Shown here: piece after piece, positions 7,734-15,359 of the stretch | Layout of the letters: every line of letters starts with the position of its first letter | Position numbering within the stretch: the stretch's first letter is position 1 | DNA from: an uncultured Lachnospiraceae bacterium | Lineage (GTDB): Bacteria; Bacillota; Clostridia; Lachnospirales; Lachnospiraceae | Direction: 5' to 3' | DNA length: 20,512 nucleotides | Assembly: GCA_949051815.1 (NCBI GenBank) | Contig: CARQVR010000025.1 | Location: 1-20,512 of the forward strand | Program-made: the position numbers and the translations under genes | The notes under the pieces: generated by a model | The model's database searches: none | Seen by the model: only the letters and a program-made list of their open reading frames with translations | What the model was told of the DNA's origin: nothing

Positions 7734-8726
7734 ATGCAGTTTACAGATATCGGTATAGATCTTGGCACAGCCAGTATTTTAGTATATATCAGAGGTAAGG
7801 GCGTAGTATTAAAGGAGCCCTCGGTAGTAGCTTTTGACAGAGATACGAATAAAATTAAGGCGATCGGTGAGGACGCCCGCCTCATGCTCGGCAGAACGCC
7901 GGGAAATATTGTGGCGGTAAGACCCTTAAGACAGGGCGTTATCTCTGACTATCAGGTTACGGAAAAAATGATGAAGTACTTTATCCAGAAAGCGCTGGGT
8001 AAAAAGACATTCAGAAAGCCGCGCATTGCGGTCTGCGTACCAAGCGGCGTGACCGAAGTGGAAAAGAAAGCCGTGGAGGATGCGACCTATCAGGCGGGCG
8101 CAAGGGAGGTTTCCATCATAGAGGAGCCGATCGCGGCAGCCATCGGCGCGGGCATCGACATTTCCAAACCCTGTGGAAATATGATTGTGGATATCGGCGG
8201 CGGTACTTCCGATATCGCGGTGATTTCCCTCGGCGGCACGGTGGTCAGCGCTTCCATTAAGATAGCAGGCGATGACTTTGACGAGGCAATCGTGCGTTAT
8301 ATGCGTAAAAAACACAATCTGCTGATCGGTGAACGAACGGCGGAAGATTTGAAGATAAAGATCGGCTCCGCGTTCAAGCGTCCCGAAGTGGATTACATGG
8401 ATGTGAGAGGCCGTAATCTGGTGACCGGCCTTCCCAGAACCGTCAAGGTTTCTTCCGAGGAGACGGAGGAGGCGCTGCATGAGACTACGGTGCAGATCGT
8501 GGAGACAATACACAGCGTGCTGGAAAAAACGCCACCGGAACTGGCGGCGGATATCGCGGACCGCGGTATTGTTCTGACCGGCGGCGGCAGTCTGCTTCGC
8601 GGACTGGAGGATCTGATCGCAGCCAAGACCGGTATCAACACCATGACAGCGGAGGATCCGATGACCGCAGTGGCGATTGGCACCGGAAAGTATGTAGAAT
8701 TTTTGGCAGGATACCGCGAAGACTAA
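7734..8726 (+). CDS. mreB: Rod shape-determining protein MreB/Mbl
   Basis: Bacterial actin homologue that forms membrane-bound filaments directing lateral wall synthesis. The protein has 330 residues, as usual. Actin-fold motifs: phosphate-1 GIDLGTAS (7-14, where most relatives have GTAN), catalytic region IEEPIAAAIGAG (129-140), phosphate-2 VDIGGGTSD (152-160), and adenosine motif LTGGGSLLRGL near residue 285. The segment RGRNLVTGLPRT and the neighbouring FlhO/FlhP-type genes match the Bacillus subtilis order mbl-flhO-flhP, so it is probably the Mbl-type paralogue rather than the mreBCD one. Ribosome site GAAGGGGAA or AAAGG precedes ATG 7734. A strong promoter lies upstream. Confidence 0.95.
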   Translation: MQFTDIGIDLGTASILVYIRGKGVVLKEPSVVAFDRDTNKIKAIGEDARLMLGRTPGNIVAVRPLRQGVISDYQVTEKMMKYFIQKALGKKTFRKPRIAVCVPSGVTEVEKKAVEDATYQAGAREVSIIEEPIAAAIGAGIDISKPCGNMIVDIGGGTSDIAVISLGGTVVSASIKIAGDDFDEAIVRYMRKKHNLLIGERTAEDLKIKIGSAFKRPEVDYMDVRGRNLVTGLPRTVKVSSEETEEALHETTVQIVETIHSVLEKTPPELAADIADRGIVLTGGGSLLRGLEDLIAAKTGINTMTAEDPMTAVAIGTGKYVEFLAGYRED

Positions 8727-8740
8727 GGCGAAAAGAAATT

Positions 8741-8814
8741 CCAGCCGCTTGCAGCAAAGACTGCTTCGCGGAGAAATTCCGGGTTTCGCTTACGAGAATG
8801 CAAAAAGCGCATTC
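8741..8814 (+). repeat. Two hairpins in the mreB-flgF intergenic region
   Basis: CCGC-TT-GCAG (8745-8754) pairs with CTGC-TTC-GCGG (8761-8771) around a 6-nt loop. A second stem pairs GAATGC (8796-8801) with GCATTC (8809-8814). GAAATTCC also occurs twice (8735-8742 and 8773-8780). There is no T tract, so this is not an intrinsic terminator; mRNA processing or a degenerate dispersed repeat are possible. Confidence 0.45.
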
Positions 8815-8843
8815 CCAGCTATAGAGAGAGAGGAAGACACATT

Positions 8844-9713
8844 ATGCTGAAAGGTTTGTACACTGCCTACACAGGTATGTTGAATGAGCAGCACCGGATG
8901 GACGTGTTGACGAACAATCTGGCCAATGCGACGACTAATGGTTTTAAGAAAGAGGGCACCACAAGCGAAGCGTTTGACACGGTGCTCGCCTATAAGATCA
9001 AGGATTTGTCGGAGCCGGGAAATCTCCCGAGACCACTGGCGACCAACAGGGCCGTGGATGAGGCGGAAATGAACAATCCGCTGAACGAAAACTATATGGA
9101 GCGGCGCGTCAGAAAAACGGGACTCAATCTGGGTGTAAAGATCGGTGAAAACTATGTGGATTATTCCGAAGGTCCTATTAAGGAAACCGGAAATACACTG
9201 GATCTGGCTCTCTCCGACCGGGGCTTTTTCGCGGTAGAGTACACGAACAAGGCGGGAGTGACCTCCACCAAATATACAAGAGACGGTAATTTTGCCATGA
9301 ACCAGCAGGGATTTTTGCAGACGCAGGACGGCGACTATGTGCTGGATGAGGACGGACAGCGGATCCAGATGGATCCCGCTCTTCCTGTAAGCATCAGCCG
9401 CAATGGCACGATTGTACAGGACGGCACCACGGTGGCGGTTATCGGCATTACCGATTTTGAGGATTACAATTATCTGGAGCGTTTCGGAGAGAACTTCTTC
9501 CAGCCTGTGGAGGGCGCGGTGGAGCTTGAACGGGGCGAAACCGGCGTAGATACACAGATCCATCAGGGATATCTGGAAATGTCGAATATTTCCGTGGTGA
9601 CGGAAATGGTTAACATGATTACCCTGCAAAGGCAGTATGAGAGCAACCAGAAAGTCATTACGACTTATGATGAAACTTTAGAGCAGGCAGTCATGCAGAA
9701 TGGTAAAATATAA
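8844..9713 (+). CDS. flhO: Flagellar hook-basal body protein, FlhO/FlgF type
   Basis: A 289-residue axial protein of the flagellar rod/hook family, which assembles through the flagellar export apparatus into the distal rod. The N-terminal rod domain has the family signature around LTNNLANATTNGFKKE (about 22-37). The C-terminal domain shared by rod and hook proteins reads GYLEMSNISVVTEMVNMI, followed by QRQYESNQKVITTYDETLEQA. AGGAAG at 8831-8836 is 7 nt before the ATG. It follows mreB by 117 bp and precedes a second family member by 38 bp, as in the Bacillus flhO-flhP pair. FlgF and FlgG relatives are hard to separate by eye; the symbol rests on gene order. Confidence 0.88.
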   Translation: MLKGLYTAYTGMLNEQHRMDVLTNNLANATTNGFKKEGTTSEAFDTVLAYKIKDLSEPGNLPRPLATNRAVDEAEMNNPLNENYMERRVRKTGLNLGVKIGENYVDYSEGPIKETGNTLDLALSDRGFFAVEYTNKAGVTSTKYTRDGNFAMNQQGFLQTQDGDYVLDEDGQRIQMDPALPVSISRNGTIVQDGTTVAVIGITDFEDYNYLERFGENFFQPVEGAVELERGETGVDTQIHQGYLEMSNISVVTEMVNMITLQRQYESNQKVITTYDETLEQAVMQNGKI

Positions 9714-9751
9714 GTGACAGGATATAGAGAAAACGTGTAAAGGAGAATACT

Positions 9752-10570
9752 ATGGTTAGGAGTTTATGGTCCGGTGCAACCGGCATGAATGCACAGCAGA
9801 CAAATGTGGACACGATAGCGAACAATCTCGCTAACGTTAATTCCGTAGGATATAAGGCGCAGGTGGCACAGTTTAAGTCTCTCCTGTATCAGAACCTGCA
9901 ATCCATTACGACGACGGCAAACGGTGACCCGAAACCGACCACCTCGCAGGTAGGTCTGGGTGTCCGCACCTCTTCGATCAACCAGATATTTACACAGGGC
10001 AGCCTTTTGGATTCCGCATCCGATACTTCTTTTGCGATTGAAGGCGACGGTTTCTTTGCTCTGCGCGGAGAAGACGGACAGATTTATTATACAAGAAACG
10101 GCGACTTCACATGGGCGCTTGCAGGCGGTAACCGCATGACTCTGACGAACGCGGACGGACTTCCGGTATTGGATGTCGAGGGACGCGCGATTGTTACCGA
10201 CGCGGGGTACATAGCCAGCAATCTTTCGATTACAGAGGACGGGCAGATCTGCTATCCTGATGCGCAGAATAACCCGCAGCCCATCGGCATACAGATCGGC
10301 ACTTTCCAGTTTAATAATCCCGGCGGCTTAAAGAGAGTGGGCGATACCCTCTTTGCGGTGACGGATGCCAGCGGCCGTGTTCTTAACGAGAATACAACGG
10401 ACGGCATACAGAGGAGCAGAATCATCCAGGGTTATCTGGAAGGCTCCAACGTACAGGTGGCAAATGAAATGGTAAACCTGATCGTGGCACAGCGCGCCTA
10501 CGAAATGAACTCCAAGTCCATCACCACATCCGACTCCATGCTCGAAGTCGCTAATAACCTGAAACGCTAA
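9752..10570 (+). CDS. flhP: Flagellar hook-basal body protein, FlhP/FlgG type
   Basis: A 272-residue flagellar rod protein, paralogous to the gene before it and closer to FlgG. The N-terminal signature is WSGATGMNAQQTNVDTIANN with NLANVNSVGYKAQ. The middle has the rod-protein segment FAIEGDGFFALRGEDGQIYY followed by TRNGDF. The C-terminus reads GYLEGSNVQVANEMVNLIVA, then QRAYEMNSKSITTSDSMLEV. AAAGGAG ends 7 nt before ATG 9752. The stop is followed by the 128-bp repeat array rather than directly by the next flagellar gene. It probably forms part of the distal rod together with the FlhO-type protein. Confidence 0.9.
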   Translation: MVRSLWSGATGMNAQQTNVDTIANNLANVNSVGYKAQVAQFKSLLYQNLQSITTTANGDPKPTTSQVGLGVRTSSINQIFTQGSLLDSASDTSFAIEGDGFFALRGEDGQIYYTRNGDFTWALAGGNRMTLTNADGLPVLDVEGRAIVTDAGYIASNLSITEDGQICYPDAQNNPQPIGIQIGTFQFNNPGGLKRVGDTLFAVTDASGRVLNENTTDGIQRSRIIQGYLEGSNVQVANEMVNLIVAQRAYEMNSKSITTSDSMLEVANNLKR

Positions 10571-10594
10571 GAGCCGTGCAAAAGGGTGACTGAA

Positions 10595-10722
10595 CAGATT
10601 GTGCATGCTTGCATGCGGCAAGCTGGGCAGGCGCACTTTTATAGGGCGACAGCCCGCATGACCAAGACGCGAAGCGGATTGGGAATGACACGGCTCGCAG
10701 CCGGGAAAATTTGGTGGCTTGG
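10595..10722 (+). repeat. 128-bp tandem repeat, copy 1
   Basis: First of two full head-to-tail copies with an exact 128-bp period. It contains four hairpin-forming segments: GCATG-CTTG-CATGC, GGGC-GACA-GCCC, CGC-GAA-GCG and CGGCT-CGC-AGCCG. The last 86 bases differ from copy 2 at a single position (10688 A versus 10816 G); the first 42 differ at about 12 positions. Confidence 0.92.
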
Positions 10723-10850
10723 CAGATTGCGTATGCTTGCATACAGCGGACTTTTCAGGCACAATTTTATAGGGCGACAGCCCGCATGACCAAGACGCGA
10801 AGCGGATTGGGAATGGCACGGCTCGCAGCCGGGAAAATTTGGTGGCTTGG
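10723..10850 (+). repeat. 128-bp tandem repeat, copy 2
   Basis: About 90% identical to copy 1. The first hairpin reads GTATG-CTTG-CATAC: a C-G pair in copy 1 is a T-A pair here, so pairing is kept. The other three hairpins are unchanged. Confidence 0.92.
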
Positions 10851-10896
10851 CAGATTGTGCATGCTTGCATGCGGCTCACAGCCTAGAAAATTTTGG
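10851..10896 (+). repeat. Truncated third copy of the 128-bp repeat
   Basis: The first 24 bases (10851-10874) match the head of copy 1 exactly. They are followed directly by a diverged version of the tail (CGGCTCACAGCC, then AGAAAATTTTGG), so the middle of the unit is missing. It ends about 20 bp before the FlgJ-like start codon. Confidence 0.75.
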
Positions 10897-10916
10897 AACT
10901 GCGCAAGGAGATTAAT

Positions 10917-11297
10917 ATGAACGATTTAACCAACTTATCCGCATACACAAATTACATGACCGACGGAAACCGCGTGGCTGCGGAGACACTGCAGAAAAAT
11001 CTGCAGAACGTGCAGAATACGCGAAATGCCAACGGAACTGAGAAGACAAAGGAAGACGACGCCCTCTTTGATGCATGCAAGCAGTTTGAGGCGTATCTGT
11101 GGGAACAGGTTTATAAGGAAATGCAGAAAACTGTAGATATCTTTGGTGATGATGAGGATGGCTACGCTTCCAATATGGTGGATTATTTCAAGGATTCTGT
11201 GATTCAGGAGATTTCCAACCAGACCGCGTCGCAGGGCTCCAACTCTCTGGCGCAGATGTTATACGAACAGGCAAAGATCAACTACGGCATGATATAA
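10917..11297 (+). CDS. flgJ: FlgJ-like rod-binding protein
   Basis: A 126-residue protein matching the N-terminal rod-binding domain of FlgJ (PF10135), which caps or chaperones the growing flagellar rod. The conserved segment ALFDACKQFEAYLWEQVYKE is at about 48-67, and the C-terminal helix QMLYEQAKINYGM matches the family end. The muramidase domain of proteobacterial FlgJ is absent, as is common in Firmicutes. ATG 10917 is chosen because AAGGAG lies at 10905-10910, 6 nt upstream; the in-frame TTG at 10893 falls in the truncated repeat. A strong terminator follows the stop, ending the mreB-flhO-flhP-flgJ unit. Confidence 0.83.
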   Translation: MNDLTNLSAYTNYMTDGNRVAAETLQKNLQNVQNTRNANGTEKTKEDDALFDACKQFEAYLWEQVYKEMQKTVDIFGDDEDGYASNMVDYFKDSVIQEISNQTASQGSNSLAQMLYEQAKINYGMI

Positions 11298-11303
11298 AAA
11301 CCG

Positions 11304-11344
11304 ACTGTGCCCGGCGGTGAAAACCGATCCGGGCCACAGTTTTT
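11304..11344 (+). terminator. Intrinsic terminator after the FlgJ-like gene
   Basis: ACTGTG-CCCGG-CGGT pairs with ACCG-AT-CCGGG-C-CACAGT around a GAAA tetraloop, with small bulges, followed by TTTTT. It starts 7 bp after the stop codon. The recD2 start lies only 20 bp beyond the T tract. Confidence 0.9.
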
Positions 11345-11364
11345 CTACACCACACAGGTATTCT

Positions 11365-13668
11365 ATGGAAACAGTCAAAGGTTTTATAGATCATATTATT
11401 TACCGCAACAAAGACAATGGATATACGGTTTTAAATCTTCTCACGCAGGAAGACGAGCTCACCTGCGTGGGTTTTTTTAAAACCATGGATCAGGGCGAGA
11501 CGATTGAGGCGCAGGGGGAGTATATCCAGCATCAGGTATACGGAAAACAGTTCAAAATCGAACAGTATAAAATCTTGCCGCCGGGTGACGAAATCAGTAT
11601 GGAGAGGTATCTTTCTTCCGGTGCCGTGAAGGGCGTAGGGGAAGCGCTGGCGAAGCGGATTATCAAGGCCTTCGGCGCGGACACCTACCGCATAATCGAG
11701 GAGGAGCCGGAACGTCTGGCGGAGGTGAAGGGAATCAGTCTGCGAAAAGCCAGAGAAATCGCGGCATCCCTCTACGAAAAAAGGGACGCGAGGGACGCCA
11801 TGACCTTTTTGCAGGGCTACGGCATTTCCAACACGCTCGCCCTGCGCATTTATGAAGCCTACGGGATGGGCCTTTACGGTGTGATGAAAGAAAATCCCTA
11901 TCGCCTGGCGGAGGACATTCAGGGTATCGGTTTTCGTATCGCGGATGAAATTGCGTCTAAGATCGGTATTCACACGGACTCCGACTACCGCATCAGGAGC
12001 GGCCTGCTTTACACTTTACAGCAGGCGGGCGGTGAAGGACACTGTTATCTTCCGGCGGACAGGCTGCTTGCCGAGGCCGGTGAACTTCTGGGAATCGAGC
12101 CTTCCCTGATGGAGCCGCAGCTCCGGAATCTGGCGATGGACAAAAAACTGGTAATAAAATATGTCCCCATTACTGAAAGTGATACGGCTGCTGGGAGTAT
12201 AACCATAGGCGGATCTGGTGCGGACAATGCCATTCCGGCGCGTGAATGCCGGGTTTACGCCGTCAATTTCTATTATGCCGAATTAAACTGTGCGCGGATG
12301 CTCCATGATCTCAATATCTCAGAAGAGCTTCTTCCCGCCGAGGAGGAGGCGCTTTTAAAAAAAATAGATCAGGTGGAGGCGGATCTTGGCATTATGCTGG
12401 ACAGCCTGCAAAAACGCTCCGTTCTCGAGAGCATCAGAAACGGTGTGTTCATTCTCTCCGGCGGCCCGGGAACAGGAAAGACAACCACAATCAACGCGAT
12501 TATCCGTTACTTTCTTTCACAGGGAATGGACATCAGTCTGGCGGCGCCAACCGGACGGGCGGCCAAGCGCATGACTGAAGCTACGGGCTATGAATCCCGC
12601 ACCATTCACAGACTTTTGGAGCTTTCCGGCGCGGCGGCTCTGGAAGGAAAAACGGCACGGTTTGAGCGCAACGAGGAAAATCCGCTGGAGGCGGACGTGA
12701 TCATTGTGGATGAAATGTCCATGGTGGATATCTTTCTTTTTCAGTCGCTTTTAAAAGCGGTTTCAGTGGGAACCCGCCTGATTATGGTGGGCGATGTGAA
12801 CCAGCTTCCTTCTGTCGGACCTGGGCAGGTGCTCTCCGATCTGATCAGAAGCAGCGCCTTTCAGACCGTAGTGCTGGAAAAGATTTTCCGACAGGCAACA
12901 GAGAGCGACATCGTTTTAAATGCTCACAGAATCCACGCCGGTGAAGATCCGGTTCTGGACAACAAGAGCAAGGACTTTTTCTTCCTTGAAAGAAATGACG
13001 TTAATGTCATATACAAACATATGATTCAGCTTATTTTAGAAAAACTGCCCCGCTATGTGGACGCGTCGCCGTATGATATTCAGGTGCTCACGCCCATGCG
13101 AAAGGGTAAGCTTGGGGTGGAGACGTTAAACGGCATTCTCCAGCGGTACCTGAATCCGCCGGATGACAAGAAGCGCGAGTGCCAGTCCGGAGACGTTCTC
13201 TTCCGGGAAGGCGATAAGGTAATGCAGATCAAGAACAATTACCAGCTTGCATGGGAAGTGGTGAGCCACTACAATATTCCGATTGATCAGGGAATGGGCA
13301 TCTTTAACGGAGATATCGGCGTGATCCGCTCGATTGACGAATACGCCCGCGAGGTGGTGGTGGAGTTTGACGAGCACAGGCGCGTTACCTATCCATACAC
13401 GGGACTGGATGAAATCGAACTGGCCTATGCCGTGACCATACACAAATCGCAGGGCAGCGAATATCCCGCAGTGATTATGCCGCTTCTGACAGGACCGCAC
13501 ATGCTTTTTAACCGGAACCTTCTCTACACGGGGATTACCCGGGCCAAGACCTGCGTCACCATTCTCGGGAGCCGCGCAACCTTGTCGGAAATGGTGGAAA
13601 ATAACCGGGAAAACCACCGGTACACCGGTTTTCTGGACCAGATTCACTCGATACAGATCGGGGAATAA
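11365..13668 (+). CDS. recD2: RecD2-type ATP-dependent DNA helicase
   Basis: RecD2 is a superfamily 1B 5'-3' helicase found in bacteria without the full RecBCD complex or in addition to other nucleases; it acts in repair and replication-fork maintenance. With ATG 11365 it has 767 residues. The N-terminal region has a beta domain and helix-hairpin-helix segments (GVGEALAKRIIKAFG, GISLRKAREI, GIGFRIADEIA). Walker A GGPGTGKTT starts at 366, Walker B VIIVDEMSM has D449/E450, then GDVNQLPSVGPG, and C-terminal motifs TIHKSQGSEYPAV and YTGITRAK. An in-frame GTG at 11317 lies inside the upstream terminator stem and is unlikely to be used. The ribosome site of ATG 11365 is weak (ACAGG). A Ser/Gly-rich insert sits near residues 271-286. 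Confidence 0.95.
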   Translation: METVKGFIDHIIYRNKDNGYTVLNLLTQEDELTCVGFFKTMDQGETIEAQGEYIQHQVYGKQFKIEQYKILPPGDEISMERYLSSGAVKGVGEALAKRIIKAFGADTYRIIEEEPERLAEVKGISLRKAREIAASLYEKRDARDAMTFLQGYGISNTLALRIYEAYGMGLYGVMKENPYRLAEDIQGIGFRIADEIASKIGIHTDSDYRIRSGLLYTLQQAGGEGHCYLPADRLLAEAGELLGIEPSLMEPQLRNLAMDKKLVIKYVPITESDTAAGSITIGGSGADNAIPARECRVYAVNFYYAELNCARMLHDLNISEELLPAEEEALLKKIDQVEADLGIMLDSLQKRSVLESIRNGVFILSGGPGTGKTTTINAIIRYFLSQGMDISLAAPTGRAAKRMTEATGYESRTIHRLLELSGAAALEGKTARFERNEENPLEADVIIVDEMSMVDIFLFQSLLKAVSVGTRLIMVGDVNQLPSVGPGQVLSDLIRSSAFQTVVLEKIFRQATESDIVLNAHRIHAGEDPVLDNKSKDFFFLERNDVNVIYKHMIQLILEKLPRYVDASPYDIQVLTPMRKGKLGVETLNGILQRYLNPPDDKKRECQSGDVLFREGDKVMQIKNNYQLAWEVVSHYNIPIDQGMGIFNGDIGVIRSIDEYAREVVVEFDEHRRVTYPYTGLDEIELAYAVTIHKSQGSEYPAVIMPLLTGPHMLFNRNLLYTGITRAKTCVTILGSRATLSEMVENNRENHRYTGFLDQIHSIQIGE

Positions 13669-13675
13669 CGTTACA

Positions 13676-13715
13676 CCGGCTTTCAGGCCGGATCCGGGTG
13701 GGCAAAAGCCCGCCC
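13676..13715 (+). other. Two GC-rich hairpins between recD2 and comF
   Basis: CCGGC-TTTCAG-GCCGG at 13676-13691 and GGGTGGGC-AAAA-GCCCGCCC at 13696-13715. Both are strong stems, but neither is followed by a T tract, so intrinsic termination is not supported. They lie just upstream of the comF ribosome site and could affect mRNA processing. Confidence 0.5.
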
Positions 13716-13740
13716 CGCTCACATCAGAAAGGAATCTTCT

Positions 13741-14496
13741 ATGAACTCACATCTTACTGCGTATCTTCGCGCAAATCCACGTCTCAGGGCGGCAGCCGGC
13801 GCCGCCGTAACGATCCTCTTTCCCAGACGCTGTCCTGTCTGCGACGAGCCTGTCAGGCCATGGAATGCGCTTGTCTGCGCAGCGTGCGTGCAGAAACTGA
13901 CTTACATTCAGGCGCCGTGGTGTCTCAAATGCGGCAAACATATCGGAGACGGCGGAAAGGAATACTGCGACGACTGCGCTGCCCATCCGCATCTTTTCGA
14001 CAGGGGACGTGCGCTCTTTTCCTACCGCAGCGTTTCGGCGTCCATTGCCCGTTTCAAATACCGGGGCAGACGGGAGTACGCTGCCTGCTATGCGGCCTGT
14101 ATGCAGGAACGGCTCGGGGATTTTATCCGTTCCTGCCACGCGCAGGCGCTTGTTCCTGTGCCGCTTCACAAGAGCAGAAAGCAGAAACGCGGTTACAATC
14201 AGGCGCAGGTGCTGGCGGAGGCGCTCTCCTCTCTCACCGGCATTCCGGTGTGCGATAATTTGATTGAAAGAGTGGAGAAAACCGCGCCTATGAAAGACTT
14301 ATCTGCCGCCGAAAGGCAAAATAATTTGAAAAAGGCTTTCAAAATCTGCCGCAATGATGTAAAATTAGGTATAATTATAATCATTGACGATATCTACACT
14401 ACGGGCAGTACAATAGATGCCATGAGCCGCGAATTGAAAAAAGCGGGTGTAGAACGAATTTATTTCATAACTCTCGCTGTCGGCAGGGGGATATGA
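13741..14496 (+). CDS. comFC: ComF family protein (ComFC-like phosphoribosyltransferase)
   Basis: ComFC-type protein of 251 residues, linked to DNA uptake in competent bacteria and often kept in non-competent ones. The N-terminus has two zinc-binding cysteine sets: C31/C34/C46/C49 and C61/C64/C76/C79. The C-terminal phosphoribosyltransferase-like domain has ALVPVPLHKSRKQKRGYNQA and the PRPP-binding loop IIDDIYTTGST (about 214-224). AAAGGA at 13728-13733 precedes the ATG. It is followed after 29 bp by a YvyF-like gene, matching the Bacillus order comFC-yvyF. No comFA or comFB is seen next to it; recD2 occupies that place. The role in this organism cannot be told from sequence. Confidence 0.9.
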   Translation: MNSHLTAYLRANPRLRAAAGAAVTILFPRRCPVCDEPVRPWNALVCAACVQKLTYIQAPWCLKCGKHIGDGGKEYCDDCAAHPHLFDRGRALFSYRSVSASIARFKYRGRREYAACYAACMQERLGDFIRSCHAQALVPVPLHKSRKQKRGYNQAQVLAEALSSLTGIPVCDNLIERVEKTAPMKDLSAAERQNNLKKAFKICRNDVKLGIIIIIDDIYTTGSTIDAMSRELKKAGVERIYFITLAVGRGI

Positions 14497-14525
14497 AGAA
14501 AAAATTTGTCTCAGGGAGGTAAGCT

Positions 14526-14933
14526 ATGAACGTAAGAAATTGCAGGAAATGCGGAAATCTTTTTAACTATGTCTCCGGACCGCCGATTTGTATGGCATGC
14601 CGCGAGAAGCTTGAGGAGAAGTTTCAGGAAGTAAAGAAGTATATTCAGGATAACGGTCATGCCGGTATCCAGCAGGTGGCGGAAGCCTGTGATGTTTCCA
14701 CGAACCAGATCCATCAGTGGCTCAGAGAAGAGCGGCTGGAGCTTTCAGCCGAGTCGGGCGTTACGCTTTCCTGTGAAAACTGCGGAGCGGCTATTTTGTC
14801 CGGGCGTTTCTGCGGCAAGTGCAAAAACAGCATGGCCAACGAACTGGGCGCAAGCATCAAAAAACCGGAACCGATCAAAGTGCAGAAGAAAAAGGATACG
14901 AAAGAAAATCCGAAGATGCGTTTCCTGAACTGA
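14526..14933 (+). CDS. yvyF: YvyF-like flagellar operon protein (TIGR03826 type)
   Basis: A 135-residue zinc-ribbon protein of the YvyF/TIGR03826 family found in Firmicute flagellar and late competence regions. Cysteine pairs C6/C9 and C22/C25 form one probable zinc site and C83/C86 with C96/C99 another. Between them, residues 47-67 (GIQQVAEACDVSTNQIHQWL) look like a helix-turn-helix of the MerR/excisionase kind, so DNA binding is plausible. The lysine-rich tail (KVQKKKDTKENPK) looks disordered. AGGGAGGT at 14513-14520 is an excellent ribosome site. The next gene in Bacillus would be the anti-sigma factor flgM; here it is a membrane protein instead. Biochemical function is unknown. Confidence 0.85.
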   Translation: MNVRNCRKCGNLFNYVSGPPICMACREKLEEKFQEVKKYIQDNGHAGIQQVAEACDVSTNQIHQWLREERLELSAESGVTLSCENCGAAILSGRFCGKCKNSMANELGASIKKPEPIKVQKKKDTKENPKMRFLN

Positions 14934-14960
14934 TTATTCTGTAGGAAATTGGAGAAGTGT

Positions 14961-15359
14961 ATGTTAAATGAAGAGAGAGTCGTTCTGATGACCAAGATGG
15001 CCTCCTACGAAGCCCGCGATGGCAAGAAATGCCTTGCCATCGGCAGTTATTTCCGGAGCGACTATATAGGCTGGCAGGTGCTTAAATCCATTATAAGTGC
15101 AACCATCGCATTTGTAGTGGTTTTTGCTATGTACATTTTTTATGATTTTGAAATATTTATGACGAAGATCTATAAGATGGATCTTCTTGAATTTGCGAAA
15201 AATGTTCTTTTCTTATATCTGGGGACGGTGGGTGTGTACGCCTTTCTCTCTTATATCGTGTACACAGTCAGATACAGCAGGGCGAGTAAGAGTCTGCGTG
15301 CGTATTATGTGAATCTGCACAAGCTCTCCGCCATGTACAAAAGCGAAAAAAACGGGTAA
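14961..15359 (+). CDS. Small two-helix membrane protein of unknown function
   Basis: Not recognised. The product has 132 residues and two predicted membrane helices (about 41-61 and 82-104), with a charged N-terminus (residues 1-40) and a basic C-terminal tail (RYSRASKSLRAYYVNLHK) that is probably cytoplasmic. ATG 14961 is chosen over the in-frame TTG at 14949 because GGAG at 14951-14954 is 6 nt upstream. It lies 27 bp after the yvyF-like gene, so co-transcription is likely. Its TAA stop codon lies inside the left terminal repeat of the element at 15356-15488, so the C-terminus may have been set by insertion of that element. Comparison with relatives would show whether the tail is shortened. 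Confidence 0.75.
   Translation: MLNEERVVLMTKMASYEARDGKKCLAIGSYFRSDYIGWQVLKSIISATIAFVVVFAMYIFYDFEIFMTKIYKMDLLEFAKNVLFLYLGTVGVYAFLSYIVYTVRYSRASKSLRAYYVNLHKLSAMYKSEKNG

Larger units (their letters stand above)
10571..10916. other. Gene-free stretch between flhP and flgJ-like gene
   Basis: This 346-bp interval is occupied almost wholly by the tandem repeat array. Short open frames occur on both strands, but they simply read through the repeat units in shifting frames and have no family resemblance I recognise. No promoter or intrinsic terminator with a T tract was found. Confidence 0.7.

Noticed and set aside
10595..10896. CRISPR-like array
   Set aside because: The unit is 128 bp and directly abutting, with no spacers and no cas genes nearby.
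10328..10920. Small open frames on both strands across the repeat array
   Set aside because: They change frame between 128-bp units (128 is not a multiple of 3), repeat the same peptide by duplication of DNA and have no convincing ribosome sites.
13696..13715. Intrinsic terminator after recD2
   Set aside because: The stem is strong but it is followed by GC-rich sequence and no T tract.
14385..14395. TATAAT inside the comF gene as an internal promoter
   Set aside because: No acceptable -35 box at 16-18 nt; it falls in the codons of the isoleucine-rich strand before the PRPP loop.
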